Assembly (NCBI GenBank): GCA_965284565.1 | Contig: OZ260100.1 | Span: 3,286,001-3,350,000, forward strand | DNA from: BRH-c54 sp965284565 | GTDB lineage: Bacteria; Bacteroidota; Bacteroidia; Flavobacteriales_E; Vicingaceae | Direction: 5' to 3' | Length of the DNA stretch: 64,000 bases | Shown here: piece after piece, positions 8,300-18,369 of the stretch | How positions within the stretch are numbered: position 1 is the first letter of the stretch | Layout: each line of letters starts with the position of its first letter | Position numbers and translations under genes: made by a program | Notes under the pieces: model-generated | Databases searched by the model: none | What the model saw: the letters and a program-made list of their open reading frames with translations, nothing else | What the model was told of the DNA's origin: nothing

Positions 8300-8307
8300 T
8301 ATATTTG
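8300..8307 (+). promoter_or_regulatory. predicted -7 element (TATATTTG)
   Basis: TATATTTG matches the Bacteroidota -7 consensus TAnnTTTG and lies 34 bp before the ATG at 8341. It overlaps the more distal in-frame ATG at 8305, which supports using 8341 as the start. No clear TTG-type -33 element is visible. Confidence 0.45.
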
Positions 8308-8340
8308 ATACTTATTTTTTTAACTAAACATAAATATCAG

Positions 8341-9411
8341 ATGAAAAAACATATTGTATTTCTACTACATGGTGTTGGAAAACATACTGAAGGTTGGGCA
8401 AAAGATCCTATTATAAAAATAAAGGAAAAAATTGATACTATCTTAGCTGAAACAAATAAACAACCTCGATTTAAACTTGAGTTTAAAGAACTAACCTACG
8501 GTGATATTATTGATGCTAATATGGCAACAATGATAGAGGGAACAGCAGAATGGGAACCACTTCACAATTTCTTAAGTACCGGATTAGCAGAAAGAAACAA
8601 TACTAACCACGAACCAGATAATAATAAAGAAAAGATTGCAAGCGGCTTAAGAGATTATGCACTAGATGTACCTACCTATATTTTAAATCCAGAGATTACT
8701 GATCTTGTTTTAATTCCACTAGTAAATAATGTAGTTGACACCATTAAAGAAAACCCTGGGGCTAAATTCTCATTTATCTGTCATAGTTTAGGAACTAAAG
8801 TAGGGTTCGATCTGATTCATCGTTTATATTCAGGTGGAAGTGATTTTAATGTGTTGCCATCAGGATTGCCCGAAGATGGGTCTCCTGAAATTCGATCATT
8901 CTATCAATTAGCAAGTATTCCTGAAGTGATGAATAAATTTGATGCACATGACCGTAATCCAAGCAACACCTTTATTAAGGTGTGTAAAATGTCAGATATG
9001 GGAGAACAATTTGGAGTGATAACACATAGTTACCGTATCTTTGGTAATAAATTCGATCCTATAGTATGGATTGGATTATCTAAAAATATCTCGCCAACAG
9101 TATATACCTCTAAAATTCAATTAGATTATATTGATAGAGCTTGGATGCACGATTTTGACCTTTATTTGGACCATCCTAAAGTGCATTTACCAATGGTAGA
9201 AGACCTTTGTAATGTTGTACTTGATTCTAATTTTAAACAAGAAAAAATAACAGCATATGATAATAGTGATAATAACTTAAACGATGAATATAATCATATA
9301 TATAGTGAGTTGAAGGATATTGTAAATGAAAATTCAAATGGAATCAATCTTTATAAAATGATTAACGATATTAAAACTATTATTGAAAAATTAAAATTAT
9401 TAGACTTATGA
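8341..9411 (+). CDS. alpha/beta-hydrolase-like protein, gene 1 of an unknown operon
   Basis: About 356 aa from the ATG at 8341; an upstream ATG at 8305 lies in the likely promoter. The N-terminus HIVFLLHGVGKHTEGW is a strand followed by an HG oxyanion-hole loop. The segment FSFICHSLGTKVGFDL (near residue 145) is a nucleophile elbow of the GxSxG type with the first Gly replaced by Cys. There is no signal peptide, so it should act in the cytoplasm. A lipase, esterase or acyl-hydrolase activity is plausible but the substrate is unknown. It overlaps the next gene by 4 nt (ATGA). Confidence 0.65.
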   Translation: MKKHIVFLLHGVGKHTEGWAKDPIIKIKEKIDTILAETNKQPRFKLEFKELTYGDIIDANMATMIEGTAEWEPLHNFLSTGLAERNNTNHEPDNNKEKIASGLRDYALDVPTYILNPEITDLVLIPLVNNVVDTIKENPGAKFSFICHSLGTKVGFDLIHRLYSGGSDFNVLPSGLPEDGSPEIRSFYQLASIPEVMNKFDAHDRNPSNTFIKVCKMSDMGEQFGVITHSYRIFGNKFDPIVWIGLSKNISPTVYTSKIQLDYIDRAWMHDFDLYLDHPKVHLPMVEDLCNVVLDSNFKQEKITAYDNSDNNLNDEYNHIYSELKDIVNENSNGINLYKMINDIKTIIEKLKLLDL

Positions 9412-10421
9412 GAAAATATATTTTAACTTTTATTCTATGCTTAATTGTTACACTTGGACTCCAAGCCCAAGGAGGTAATCAGGTTTTCCTAAAATCGCTA
9501 CACGATGACATCGTTAATAATCTAAAAAAACAAAAAACAAAGGCAGATTCACTCGATTTTATATGGTATGCACAATTGATAAAACCTTTTACCTATGAGA
9601 ACGAATTACCGGTTTTTTATTTTAAATATGATTCCTTAATGTTAAATAAGACAAATGATACTTTAATTAAGGAATGGGTAGCGTATAACAGAAGTAAAAT
9701 TGCCATGTTAATTGAAAATGATTCAGTAATCATTAGGACTGAAGTAGAATCAGAAATAAACTTACTTAATCATACCATGTTCAGTTCAACTGTAGGAAAA
9801 ATGAGAACCTTAAAATGGCATGAAGAATTTGCAATTTCGGCAAATACTATTGATAGTTTAATAAATACTAAAATTAAAGCAAATGCAATTGCATATTCAA
9901 AGTTTTTAGATGAGCTATATGAAAAATATGAGAATAAGTATTCGAATGGTTATCGACAAAGAAATCTGTATTCTTTTCTTGCCGATGGTTATATTTATAG
10001 AAGAAGAACCCATAGAATGAATAAGCGATATAGCATTGAAAATGATAAATTTCGTGATCCATCAAGATTTGCTATAACTTTAATATCACCTCCTATATTA
10101 ATGATGAGTACTAATTCATTTAAAGGCTCATATGAAAAAGGAAATGTACTTGGAGCAGTACAATTGATTGGAGCTGACTATTTTGTAGATAAAAAATTTA
10201 AACATTATATAGGACTCTCCTTTTTTCATGCTTCTCCAATTGATTCTGAATATGGTTTATGGGGTGGTTCTTACGCTGGAATTGAATTACACTGGAACAA
10301 CAAAGTCAATATTGGAATAGGTAGAAGCTATAAAAAGATTGAATATGATGGAGGAGAAAAAATTTGGAGTACTAAATTATTCTTCTCTTATGCCTTATTC
10401 GACAAACTATTCAAAAAATAA
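9408..10421 (+). CDS. exported protein with beta-rich C-terminus, gene 2 of the unknown operon
   Basis: A 337-aa protein with a Sec signal peptide (MRKYILTFILCLIVTLGLQAQ). The middle is helical and charged. The last ~110 residues alternate hydrophobic and polar strands (HYIGLSFFHASP; SYAGIELHWNN; TKLFFSYALFDKLF) and could form outer-membrane beta strands, although the fold is not recognised. It is translationally coupled to the upstream hydrolase and 11 bp from the downstream membrane hydrolase. A link to the cell envelope is inference. Confidence 0.6.
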   Translation: MRKYILTFILCLIVTLGLQAQGGNQVFLKSLHDDIVNNLKKQKTKADSLDFIWYAQLIKPFTYENELPVFYFKYDSLMLNKTNDTLIKEWVAYNRSKIAMLIENDSVIIRTEVESEINLLNHTMFSSTVGKMRTLKWHEEFAISANTIDSLINTKIKANAIAYSKFLDELYEKYENKYSNGYRQRNLYSFLADGYIYRRRTHRMNKRYSIENDKFRDPSRFAITLISPPILMMSTNSFKGSYEKGNVLGAVQLIGADYFVDKKFKHYIGLSFFHASPIDSEYGLWGGSYAGIELHWNNKVNIGIGRSYKKIEYDGGEKIWSTKLFFSYALFDKLFKK

Positions 10422-10432
10422 AATTGTAACAC

Positions 10433-11659
10433 ATGAAAGTTGGAATTTACATATCAGGCTTGGGGCAATCATTTGTTGATGAATCTGTAGAAAAATATGC
10501 CGAAAGATTAATGAATGAAATTAGCTTTAATACCTCCGGCATTGATTATGAAATTAAAAAAGAAAAAATAAACTACACCAAAGAGAGATACAGCAACGTA
10601 ATAAGCATCTGCGAAAAGAACGAACAAGGCAAGATCATTTATAAGTTTTATGATTTTAGATACCACGAAATACTTACAGAAAAATTCAACAGCTATTCTC
10701 TGATTATAAAAAATCTTCGATTGTTCTTTCTAGTTTTTACAAAGTTTCCTTTAATTATTAGCCGACTTTTTAAATCTAAGAGTTATAAAAGACCTGGTCA
10801 AACCTTTTATCTTTTCATGATATTTATGCTTATCGCTTGTGCTGTTTTATTAATGCTACCGGCAACCATAGGTCTTATTCTTAATTTAGCTGAATCCTCT
10901 ATAATTGGAGATGCATTAGCGACTATACAAGAAACTTTTCCCTTTTTAACAGATATTTCATTTATATCTAAAGCAGGAATTAAAAATTTTTCAAAAGGAT
11001 TAATATCCCTCACTGCTTTATTAGTGTTGTTTTTACCCAAAGCAAATATTTTAATTCCCAATTTAGCAACAGAATTTGTTTGTGCCAACGATTATATTCA
11101 ACATGGCACTCAAAGACAGCTTTTACAAGGTAATCTTGATCTTTTAATAAACTACATTACTGAAAAGGAAACGGACTGTAAAATTCATATTCATGCCTAT
11201 AGTTTCGGTAGTATTTTAGCCATTGATTACATTCACCCTTTTGGTAATAAAGTATCAAAAGATGCTGATTTTTTCTGTGAAGCACTAATAACTATAGGTA
11301 CTCCATTTGAATTTATTAAATCTTATTATCCCCAATTTTATAATGACAGAAACACAGAATTAGGGAATAAAATTAGTTGGATAAATGTATATTCTATTGC
11401 TGATGCTCTTGGTACCAATTTTAGAAATGATTTAACCATTGGCAATGCACAATTTGGAGTTAGTAATAATTCAAGTAAGCCAACAAATATTAATTATGAA
11501 GTTGTTTCAGCTCATAAAGGTGGTATTATTGATTTCTTTACCTTATATAATGTTAAGGTTCATGGAATGTATTGGGATGCTAAAACCGAAGGACAAAGCT
11601 GTTTAAGACTTGTGAATGAGGAAATGATAAACCAAAAATTAATTCTTCTGCATCAATAA
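10433..11659 (+). CDS. membrane-anchored alpha/beta-hydrolase-like protein, gene 3 of the unknown operon
   Basis: A 408-aa protein that opens VGIYISGLGQS (hydrolase-like first strand and loop). It has two or more hydrophobic segments at about residues 120-150 and 180-205, and then KIHIHAYSFGSILAIDY near residue 255, a nucleophile-elbow-like AYSFGS in which the first Gly of GxSxG is Ala. A conserved-looking ALITIGTPFEF follows, as in lipase-like folds. It ends the three-gene operon. Two hydrolase-like proteins with degenerate GxSxG motifs in one operon, next to an anti-phage-type island, make a lipid-targeting or defence role possible but unproven. Confidence 0.6.
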   Translation: MKVGIYISGLGQSFVDESVEKYAERLMNEISFNTSGIDYEIKKEKINYTKERYSNVISICEKNEQGKIIYKFYDFRYHEILTEKFNSYSLIIKNLRLFFLVFTKFPLIISRLFKSKSYKRPGQTFYLFMIFMLIACAVLLMLPATIGLILNLAESSIIGDALATIQETFPFLTDISFISKAGIKNFSKGLISLTALLVLFLPKANILIPNLATEFVCANDYIQHGTQRQLLQGNLDLLINYITEKETDCKIHIHAYSFGSILAIDYIHPFGNKVSKDADFFCEALITIGTPFEFIKSYYPQFYNDRNTELGNKISWINVYSIADALGTNFRNDLTIGNAQFGVSNNSSKPTNINYEVVSAHKGGIIDFFTLYNVKVHGMYWDAKTEGQSCLRLVNEEMINQKLILLHQ

Positions 11660-11688
11660 TAACAATACTTACAAAGAATTTTAGTTTT

Positions 11689-11905
11689 ATACATTTTTGA
11701 CTACACTTTTTACATTTCATTTTTTCACCAACATTTCTGAAACACTTTAAACGCAAATATTGATTTTAAAGCGATTTAAACAACAAAAAAGGGATAGCAT
11801 AAAGCTATCCCTTACTTATTTTAATATTAATTTTATTTTTTACCTATTCATTATCAATAATTTAACCTCTTGTTTTGTCTAAAACAACATTTCTGGAACA
11901 CTACC
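11689..11905 (-). mobile_element. IS1-family left-end remnant
   Basis: About 215 bp matching the transposase-proximal end of the IS1-like element at 39827-40746. It includes the first dozen codons of the transposase (MKCKKCSQKCIK, compare MKCKTCNQKCIK), the subterminal repeat, an internal hairpin and the terminal ACATTTCTGGAACACTACC. The rest of the transposase is missing. Its outer tip forms the end (GSVPEMLF and stop) of the minus-strand frame that follows it. Confidence 0.75.
11785..11811 (-). terminator. hairpin terminator inside the IS1-family end
   Basis: GGGATAGC / GCTATCCC with a 5-nt loop is followed on the minus strand by six T. It would stop minus-strand transcripts arriving from the RHS region. 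Versions with one mismatch lie at about 40629-40651 and 41151-41173 in the other IS-end copies. Confidence 0.65.
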
Positions 11906-12190
11906 GTAATAGTCAATCATGTCAACAGGAGCCAATCCTGCTTCTATTGGGTTACCTGACGGACCACTTCCTACAAAATTAGTTCCTCCAAAACCACTAC
12001 CATCATAAGTCACTGAACCTTTACCCCAATAATCCCATTTACCTCCAGGAGTATTACGCTCAAGCGTTTTCAGAGTATTGTTTATTTTGACTTTATTAAC
12101 ACCAAAACTCAAAGTGTGCACCGCACTGTTATGTGTATGCTTGTAGCTACACATTCTCTCTTTACCAAATCCAACTTTACCATATCCCAT
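11879..12190 (-). pseudogene. orphan RHS-type C-terminal tip fragment
   Basis: A 103-aa frame with no signal peptide and no RHS core, ending YYGSVPEMLF. The last eight residues and the stop are encoded by the IS1-family end. The body is glycine-rich (DGSGFGGTNFVGSGPSG). The preceding sequence carries another copy of the same IS end (12196-12222), so this piece is boxed by two ends in the same orientation. It is most simply a displaced C-terminal tip of an RHS gene. I do not recognise a toxin family. Confidence 0.45.
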
Positions 12191-12195
12191 CTTTT

Positions 12196-12222
12196 TTAAA
12201 ACAACATTTCTGGAACACTACC
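12196..12222 (-). repeat. second copy of IS1-family terminal sequence
   Basis: A 27-bp direct copy of the tip at 11879-11905, sharing the CTGGAACACTACC variant where the intact element has CTGAAACACTACC. In one minus-strand frame it again reads GSVPEMLF and stop. It abuts the 3' end of the small membrane gene at 12225. Confidence 0.7.
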
Positions 12223-12224
12223 CA

Positions 12225-12626
12225 CTATCGACACAACACACAATTCCTGATTAATTCCCCTACCCAAATAAAACCAACAACCACCACGATTACATAAAAA
12301 ATACTTACATAACTCAATATCTTCTTTTTACTTTTTGGCAGTTGTTCGCAATCTTCAATAATATTAATATATCTATTCTTGCTATTTATAAAAAACATTA
12401 CACCTACCAATACAACAAGTGCAAAATACTTATAATAAGTATTAATCGATTTTATTATCTCAGGGTTCAAAAAATATAATAAAAGGTCAGCAACAACAAT
12501 AAGATTAGCAACAACAATAAGAGTTATAACAGACGAAGCAAACCAGTGTGGAATTTCTTTCTCTTTAAATACCTTAACATAAAAAAAATAAACCTTATAA
12601 AACATATATTTAAATAGTATCATCAT
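12225..12626 (-). CDS. small membrane protein, candidate RHS immunity protein
   Basis: A 133-aa protein with three predicted membrane segments, at about residues 27-52, 64-82 and 103-125, separated by basic loops. It begins 14 bp after the RHS gene ends and is in the same operon. Genes in this position after RHS toxins commonly encode cognate immunity, and a membrane immunity protein would suit a membrane-active or periplasm-entering tip. Its own sequence shows no known family. An IS-end fragment abuts its stop codon. Confidence 0.5.
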   Translation of the reverse strand: MMILFKYMFYKVYFFYVKVFKEKEIPHWFASSVITLIVVANLIVVADLLLYFLNPEIIKSINTYYKYFALVVLVGVMFFINSKNRYINIIEDCEQLPKSKKKILSYVSIFYVIVVVVGFIWVGELIRNCVLCR

Positions 12627-12640
12627 TTTAAAATTTTAAA

Positions 12641-15600
12641 TTATTTAAACCATTTAGTATTATCATCTCCATACCATTTGCTTGGTCCATAGTCCTTTCC
12701 TAAATTCCACCCTATACTCCAAGCTGTACCATACAAAGGGATAAACCCTATCCCATTGGAAGTTTGTTCAATAATCGCTTGAGTTCCACTAATTTCATTA
12801 TTTTGATATTGTACTTGAGTGTCAAAAACCCCATATAATCCAATAACAGAACCTCCCCATTTAAAAAAACTACTTACTTTACCGGCAAACTTAAACTTAC
12901 CTCCAGTTGTTCCATTTCCACCCCAACTCTGGCTACGTATTTTTCCATCTTTACCCATCCATGTATTAAATTTATTACTATAGAATGTCTCACCAATAAT
13001 ACTTGCACCAGCACCAATATTACTAATATTTTTAAATACATAATCAAACTCACCTCCCTCTCCATTTTGAGCTTTAGCAAATGTTTTTCCTTTTAGTTTT
13101 TCAAAACCCAAAGCATCTTCTTTCACCTTACCTCCTCTTGATTGATTCAATTTTCTATAAATTCCTTCTTTTTCGTTAGCAAGCATTGCACGGGTTATCA
13201 CATTATCTCCGGTGGCTAGTAGTTTGTTTCTAAGTATTCTGTCTTTAACCGAATAATTTCTTAATGAAGCATTGGTAATAGCCCTGTTTATATCATCTTC
13301 TTTTATATCTTTGGTTGTCCAACCATATCTACTCTGTTCTAATTGCCAAAGCCCCCAATCTTCATCACTAAAAAAACCTCTAATATCTACATATTCAATT
13401 ATTTGGAATTCGGGTAAATACATCTGAATAAGAATTCCATCAACTTCAAGTTCATCATCATCATTAATTCCATTATTGTTTTCATCTCTTCCACCCGTTG
13501 GGTCTACAAAGCTAATGGGGTTATTACTCATAGCTAAGTAAGGGCTATGGTGCTGGTAATAAGGGTCGGTTCTGAGCCAACGTCCCAAACGAGCATCGTA
13601 CATTCGCAATGGAAAAAAGTTAAGCCCTGTTTGATCTAATTCCTGCCCTTGGTAACCATAGTTTACGTTATTAAGTGAACTGATAGAGGTTCTGCCCGGC
13701 ATGTTCATGCCAAAGGGGTAAAATTCATTAACACTAAGCACTTCCGCTGCTCCTGCATTTTCTCTAAAGGTTGCCCTTACATTACCTAAATGGTCGTACA
13801 TAAAGTAACGGCTTTCTAAGCTTACCGGGTCGGGGTTAAACATGCCTATCAGGTTATTGCCTATAATGCTGTAATCTATAGCAATGTTGCTGGTGGCTAT
13901 TTCTTTTTCGTAGGTGCTTATTACGTTTCCTCCGGCATCTCTTATGTAAAAAACTTCTTTATCTAGCACTCCGCTGCTATTATAAATGTACTTTTTAAGG
14001 CGGTGTCCGTTGGCATTGTACTCAAACTTTAGTGTTGCATTGCTGCCTGTATTAATTTCCTTTGCCAACCCATTTTGGTAGTAGGTATAGGTTTTGTTTT
14101 CAGAGGCATCAGCAATAAGCTCTCCTATGGCATTGTAGGTATAGTTGTTGGCACTTTGTGTAGCTATATCGGTAGTATATCCTGAAGCCGCTACCGCATC
14201 GGTTACATGGGTTAATTGGTTATTCACTTTTACCACATCATTATCAGGCTGGGTAAGGGTAGCGTAATTGTAGGTCAAATTATCCATAGCTGTTCCTGTG
14301 GTAGTGTTTCCATTTCGGATTAATGTAGCTAAATTACCATTTTTATCGTAAGTGATGTCGCTTACTTTAAACTGATTATTAACATCGGCTGTAAATGTAG
14401 GTGGAAAAGGACAATTATAAATAGGGTTGGTATTTTGGCTGCACGATGGGGTGTATTCTCCAAAGGTAGCACCGGTAAGCCAATTAAACTCGTTATAGGT
14501 ATATTGATATACATTTTGTTTTCCTGAGGGGGTTAAATCTAATCCCAGGGTGTTTTCATCTAAGTTCCACCTTACCTGGTTAATGGTTCCTCCATATTTT
14601 TGGTTGGTTCCTAACCCAAAGTTAATGTGTGTTCCTGCACGCTCATAATCGAACTGATGGTAATCTATTACCATACCGAAAATATCGGTATTAAAGGGGC
14701 TTGTTCCTTCCCCGTCTTTTCCGGGGTCATGAAAAATAGTACTTCCGCTCGCTTCGCCTAAATTGGGCGAGTTAATGGCTTTTAGTTTTCCATCTATGGT
14801 ATGTACATAGTCTATTCCTTGCAATTGGTCTCCTATTTCGGTTCTTTTTAATGGTCCGTGTTGGTAATAGGCATAAGTGGCTTCATTGTAATAAATAACT
14901 CCGTTAATGCTGGTCTGTACTTTTTTTAGTTGCTGCCCGGCATCATAGGTATATTGATGTTCAAAATATTCTGTATCGTACTTTTGATAAATGGTGTTGG
15001 TAACATTACCCGCAGCATCGTATTCATAATTAATGGTTTTGTAATCGGCAATGGCAGCATCTAAAATATATTCTATGGTCCAGGCTACTCGTCCATACAT
15101 ATCGTAACTGTACCACATAATGCTAAACTCGTTCCATGTTTTAGAAACTCTACCCAATAAATGGGTTTGCTTATAATTGGTATAAGGAGCTGTATTAAAC
15201 GGGTAGTAAGGAGAGGTACTCTCGTCAGGCAAATCGTACAGGGTAAATGTTTGTTCTGAGCAATAGGTATCGTTTAATCCATCTGTTTCATCTACTACTG
15301 TAAGTACAGATGTTTCGCCAACATTAAGGGCAGGGAGTTCTTTTTGATTTTGAAATTGCAGTGCTGCACTGTTGGAATAATCATAAACACCTGATTCTAC
15401 AGGTCGCCCTGCACGGTCATAATTCACATAATTGAATTTTTCGTCTATTTTTTGTTGTGCATTTTGAGTAAATCGTATTTTTCCTTGCGTATCGTACACA
15501 GACTCTGACAAGCCTTCATCGGGAGTTTCTACAGCAACAAGTTGGTTTAGTTCATCATATTCATAAGTAGAAATTAAACTGTGCGAAATATCATCGCTGA

Positions 15601-18301
15601 TATAAGGACCTACATTGTGTTTAAGGCGAACACGCAAATCCAAATACTGCACTAAATGATGTATCCAATCGGAATCATCAAAAACTTCATAATAAAGATA
15701 TCCTTTTCTTACGTCAATAGATTTAAGATTAAAATGGATACCTTCTTTATAGGTGTTTAACTCCTGATTATCAATGGTGATATTTAATGTAGAAAATGAG
15801 GAGTAATCCCAATAATATTCGCACTCACATGTTTTATATATTTTGGGGTAAATATAATAAGAATAAGGGGTTAACTGAACGCTTCCATCTGGTTTTACAT
15901 AATAAGCTGTGGTAGCATCTTCCATAATAACTTCTATTTCCATTTTATAGGTTGCTAATAATACTGGCGGAATACCCTCACATGGAGGTGGAGGAGTTAT
16001 GGTACAGCTAGGACCTATATCAATGCCTGTTTCATCGCAATCTTGTACTCCATTGTTACAATGATCATCACAAGGACCACCTCCAGGTATGAATACTGCA
16101 TTTGACCCATCACCTGCCGTTACTTTAAAATTTTGATCTCCTATAAAAATACCATCCTGAACCAAAATAGGGGTTCTAATTGGTGTGCGAAGATTAAAAC
16201 TGTCTATATCTGTAGTGTCTACACTTGTCATTATTCTTGAATTGCTGTAAGTGGTATTTTTTTCTATAAAATCAAGTATGGTATTTACTATAATAATAGA
16301 TCCACCATTGTCGTCAACGCCCAAATCATAAAAAGTTCCTAAATTATCACAATCGTCATAACCTATAATTTTCGGACTTGGATAAAAAGTTAACTCTATA
16401 TCATGATTTTGAGTAGTTTCACTAGTATAAACAGTAGAGTTAGTGGTTTTGTATTTATAATAATTAAAAATATTATCGACATAATTTCCGGGGTTTATGG
16501 TAAAAACATCTGTTTGATAGTCATAAAAATCATAGTTTACCCAAGCTGTTTCATAACCCCAACCTACGTTAGGGTCAATTCCATTACAATCTACTCCTTC
16601 GGGAGGTATGGATTTAATTAGTCTATTTTTATAGTCATAGTAATTTAATGTCCAATGAGAATAGTCTAATTTATATTGGATGGATTGGTAGGGTAAATAC
16701 GGTCCAGTATTTCTTATTGTATAAACATTATTAATATAATGAGCAGTGTAATCATAAGAGATACTTAAGTAAAGTGATTTATTGGCATAATTTCCAATAA
16801 AATTAATAGGGTATTTATAGGTTCCTGTAATAGGTGTTTGAACAAAGTTATAATCGATTCCACTAACCAATTCTTTTTCATTAATTAAATCAACTATTTT
16901 AATGGTTACATAAGCAATGTCACTACAACTTCTGGAAGTATTAAGGTGAAAAAATAACTGTTGCGAAGAAAAGTCGGGCAGGTGAATGTTTACACTTCTG
17001 CCTTTGTAATAATCTAATTGATGTCTTACAGGAATAGCATAACAATCGTTTTCTACTCCACTATAGCAAGTAGCTATTACATTTTCTTGAGCATCGGTAT
17101 AAACAACTTGCTCTAATCCGTCAGCATTGGCAAGTATGGTTTTGGTTAAGTTATTTCTATAATTATTAAAATTATTGTCAGTATGTCCATAAACATAGGT
17201 AAGTTCATTACCTGCAACACCATAAAAGAGGGTTGTTTCATTTCCGCTACCCATTTTGTAATTTTCACTTATTCCTGCTATTCTTTTTGGTCTTCCTAAA
17301 GGGTCGCTATAATATTCTACTCTTGAATAAGGAAAACCACTACTTGCTACATAAGGTTCTTCATCATTATCATTACTAAAGTACCAACCTAAGGTTCCTT
17401 TAATTGTTGCATCTACTGCATAAGGATTGTCAATTTCTCCTGATAAAGCACTTGATGTATTGGGTAAATCAAACTTAGAAACATCATATGGATTTCCGCT
17501 ATTTGCAGTAATAAAATTTGATATGTAACAAAAAGCACCAGTATAAGTTGGAGCAGAAAGTGTACTAATTGCAAGCCTCCCAAAAGAATCATAAAGATTT
17601 TCTGTAGCCATTATTTTATTGGTAGAAAAATTCCTAGCCTGACTTTGTGTGGGACGCCCAATATTATCAATATAAGTAATACCTTCATTGATTACTACTC
17701 CATTTTCATTATAACTTTTATTTGACACCCAATGATAGTCTTCATATTGAAGACATTTTAACACATGATTTGTAACTAATTCGCTTAAGTCAAATATTAT
17801 ATTGTCACCCTCTAAAGATAAATATGGCAAAATGCTATATTCATAGGAATCTGATCCGTCTGTAATGAGGGCAACGGCTGTTTCAATTTGATTATTTTCA
17901 TTAAAGGCAATCGTAATAGCAACAGCATTAACTTGATTGGTATCTGTAAAATTAATGGTTAGCAATTTAGTTGTGTCTAAAGCTGATAATTCAAATGTAT
18001 CAATTGACTGCATAAAAAAATCTCCCCCAACTCCCATTCCACTAATATAGTAAGTAGTAAAGTCTTGTCCTACCGTTGATGCATCAACACTAAAATTAAA
18101 AATAGATGAAATATAAGCTCTCATCTTATCTGAACCTGATGAGACATATGAATACCCTGATTGTAAATAAATTTTTTCTGTTGCTCTATGTGTTTGATTA
18201 CCAAATTCAGGTTGATCAAGTGTTATAACGGATTGAGAAAAAGCTATTGTAGTAACTATCGTTAACAACAAACCAATTCCATAAGCTTTAAATTTAAACA
18301 T
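12641..18301 (-). CDS. RHS/YD-repeat protein with polymorphic C-terminal tip
   Basis: An 1886-aa secreted protein with an N-terminal signal peptide (AYGIGLLLTIVTTIAFSQ). YD repeats follow in two blocks, about 200-640 and 930-1460, and a Cys-rich insert lies near 740-790. The RHS core (MYDHLGNVRATF, FYPFGMNMPGR, MYDARLGRWLRTDP, NNPISFVDPTGG) is at about 1495-1605. The final ~280 residues are a variable tip ending in a glycine-rich GIGFIPLYGTAWSIGWNLGKDYG segment. RHS proteins form a shell that encloses the C-terminal toxin. The tip's activity is not recognisable by eye. It follows the YadA-head gene with a 68-bp gap and is followed by the candidate immunity gene. Confidence 0.9.
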   Translation of the reverse strand: MFKFKAYGIGLLLTIVTTIAFSQSVITLDQPEFGNQTHRATEKIYLQSGYSYVSSGSDKMRAYISSIFNFSVDASTVGQDFTTYYISGMGVGGDFFMQSIDTFELSALDTTKLLTINFTDTNQVNAVAITIAFNENNQIETAVALITDGSDSYEYSILPYLSLEGDNIIFDLSELVTNHVLKCLQYEDYHWVSNKSYNENGVVINEGITYIDNIGRPTQSQARNFSTNKIMATENLYDSFGRLAISTLSAPTYTGAFCYISNFITANSGNPYDVSKFDLPNTSSALSGEIDNPYAVDATIKGTLGWYFSNDNDEEPYVASSGFPYSRVEYYSDPLGRPKRIAGISENYKMGSGNETTLFYGVAGNELTYVYGHTDNNFNNYRNNLTKTILANADGLEQVVYTDAQENVIATCYSGVENDCYAIPVRHQLDYYKGRSVNIHLPDFSSQQLFFHLNTSRSCSDIAYVTIKIVDLINEKELVSGIDYNFVQTPITGTYKYPINFIGNYANKSLYLSISYDYTAHYINNVYTIRNTGPYLPYQSIQYKLDYSHWTLNYYDYKNRLIKSIPPEGVDCNGIDPNVGWGYETAWVNYDFYDYQTDVFTINPGNYVDNIFNYYKYKTTNSTVYTSETTQNHDIELTFYPSPKIIGYDDCDNLGTFYDLGVDDNGGSIIIVNTILDFIEKNTTYSNSRIMTSVDTTDIDSFNLRTPIRTPILVQDGIFIGDQNFKVTAGDGSNAVFIPGGGPCDDHCNNGVQDCDETGIDIGPSCTITPPPPCEGIPPVLLATYKMEIEVIMEDATTAYYVKPDGSVQLTPYSYYIYPKIYKTCECEYYWDYSSFSTLNITIDNQELNTYKEGIHFNLKSIDVRKGYLYYEVFDDSDWIHHLVQYLDLRVRLKHNVGPYISDDISHSLISTYEYDELNQLVAVETPDEGLSESVYDTQGKIRFTQNAQQKIDEKFNYVNYDRAGRPVESGVYDYSNSAALQFQNQKELPALNVGETSVLTVVDETDGLNDTYCSEQTFTLYDLPDESTSPYYPFNTAPYTNYKQTHLLGRVSKTWNEFSIMWYSYDMYGRVAWTIEYILDAAIADYKTINYEYDAAGNVTNTIYQKYDTEYFEHQYTYDAGQQLKKVQTSINGVIYYNEATYAYYQHGPLKRTEIGDQLQGIDYVHTIDGKLKAINSPNLGEASGSTIFHDPGKDGEGTSPFNTDIFGMVIDYHQFDYERAGTHINFGLGTNQKYGGTINQVRWNLDENTLGLDLTPSGKQNVYQYTYNEFNWLTGATFGEYTPSCSQNTNPIYNCPFPPTFTADVNNQFKVSDITYDKNGNLATLIRNGNTTTGTAMDNLTYNYATLTQPDNDVVKVNNQLTHVTDAVAASGYTTDIATQSANNYTYNAIGELIADASENKTYTYYQNGLAKEINTGSNATLKFEYNANGHRLKKYIYNSSGVLDKEVFYIRDAGGNVISTYEKEIATSNIAIDYSIIGNNLIGMFNPDPVSLESRYFMYDHLGNVRATFRENAGAAEVLSVNEFYPFGMNMPGRTSISSLNNVNYGYQGQELDQTGLNFFPLRMYDARLGRWLRTDPYYQHHSPYLAMSNNPISFVDPTGGRDENNNGINDDDELEVDGILIQMYLPEFQIIEYVDIRGFFSDEDWGLWQLEQSRYGWTTKDIKEDDINRAITNASLRNYSVKDRILRNKLLATGDNVITRAMLANEKEGIYRKLNQSRGGKVKEDALGFEKLKGKTFAKAQNGEGGEFDYVFKNISNIGAGASIIGETFYSNKFNTWMGKDGKIRSQSWGGNGTTGGKFKFAGKVSSFFKWGGSVIGLYGVFDTQVQYQNNEISGTQAIIEQTSNGIGFIPLYGTAWSIGWNLGKDYGPSKWYGDDNTKWFK

Positions 18302-18369
18302 TCTTTTACATTTAGTATATTATAAAAAACTTGTAATGAGAAAATTACATTGTACAACTAACTCTAAAT

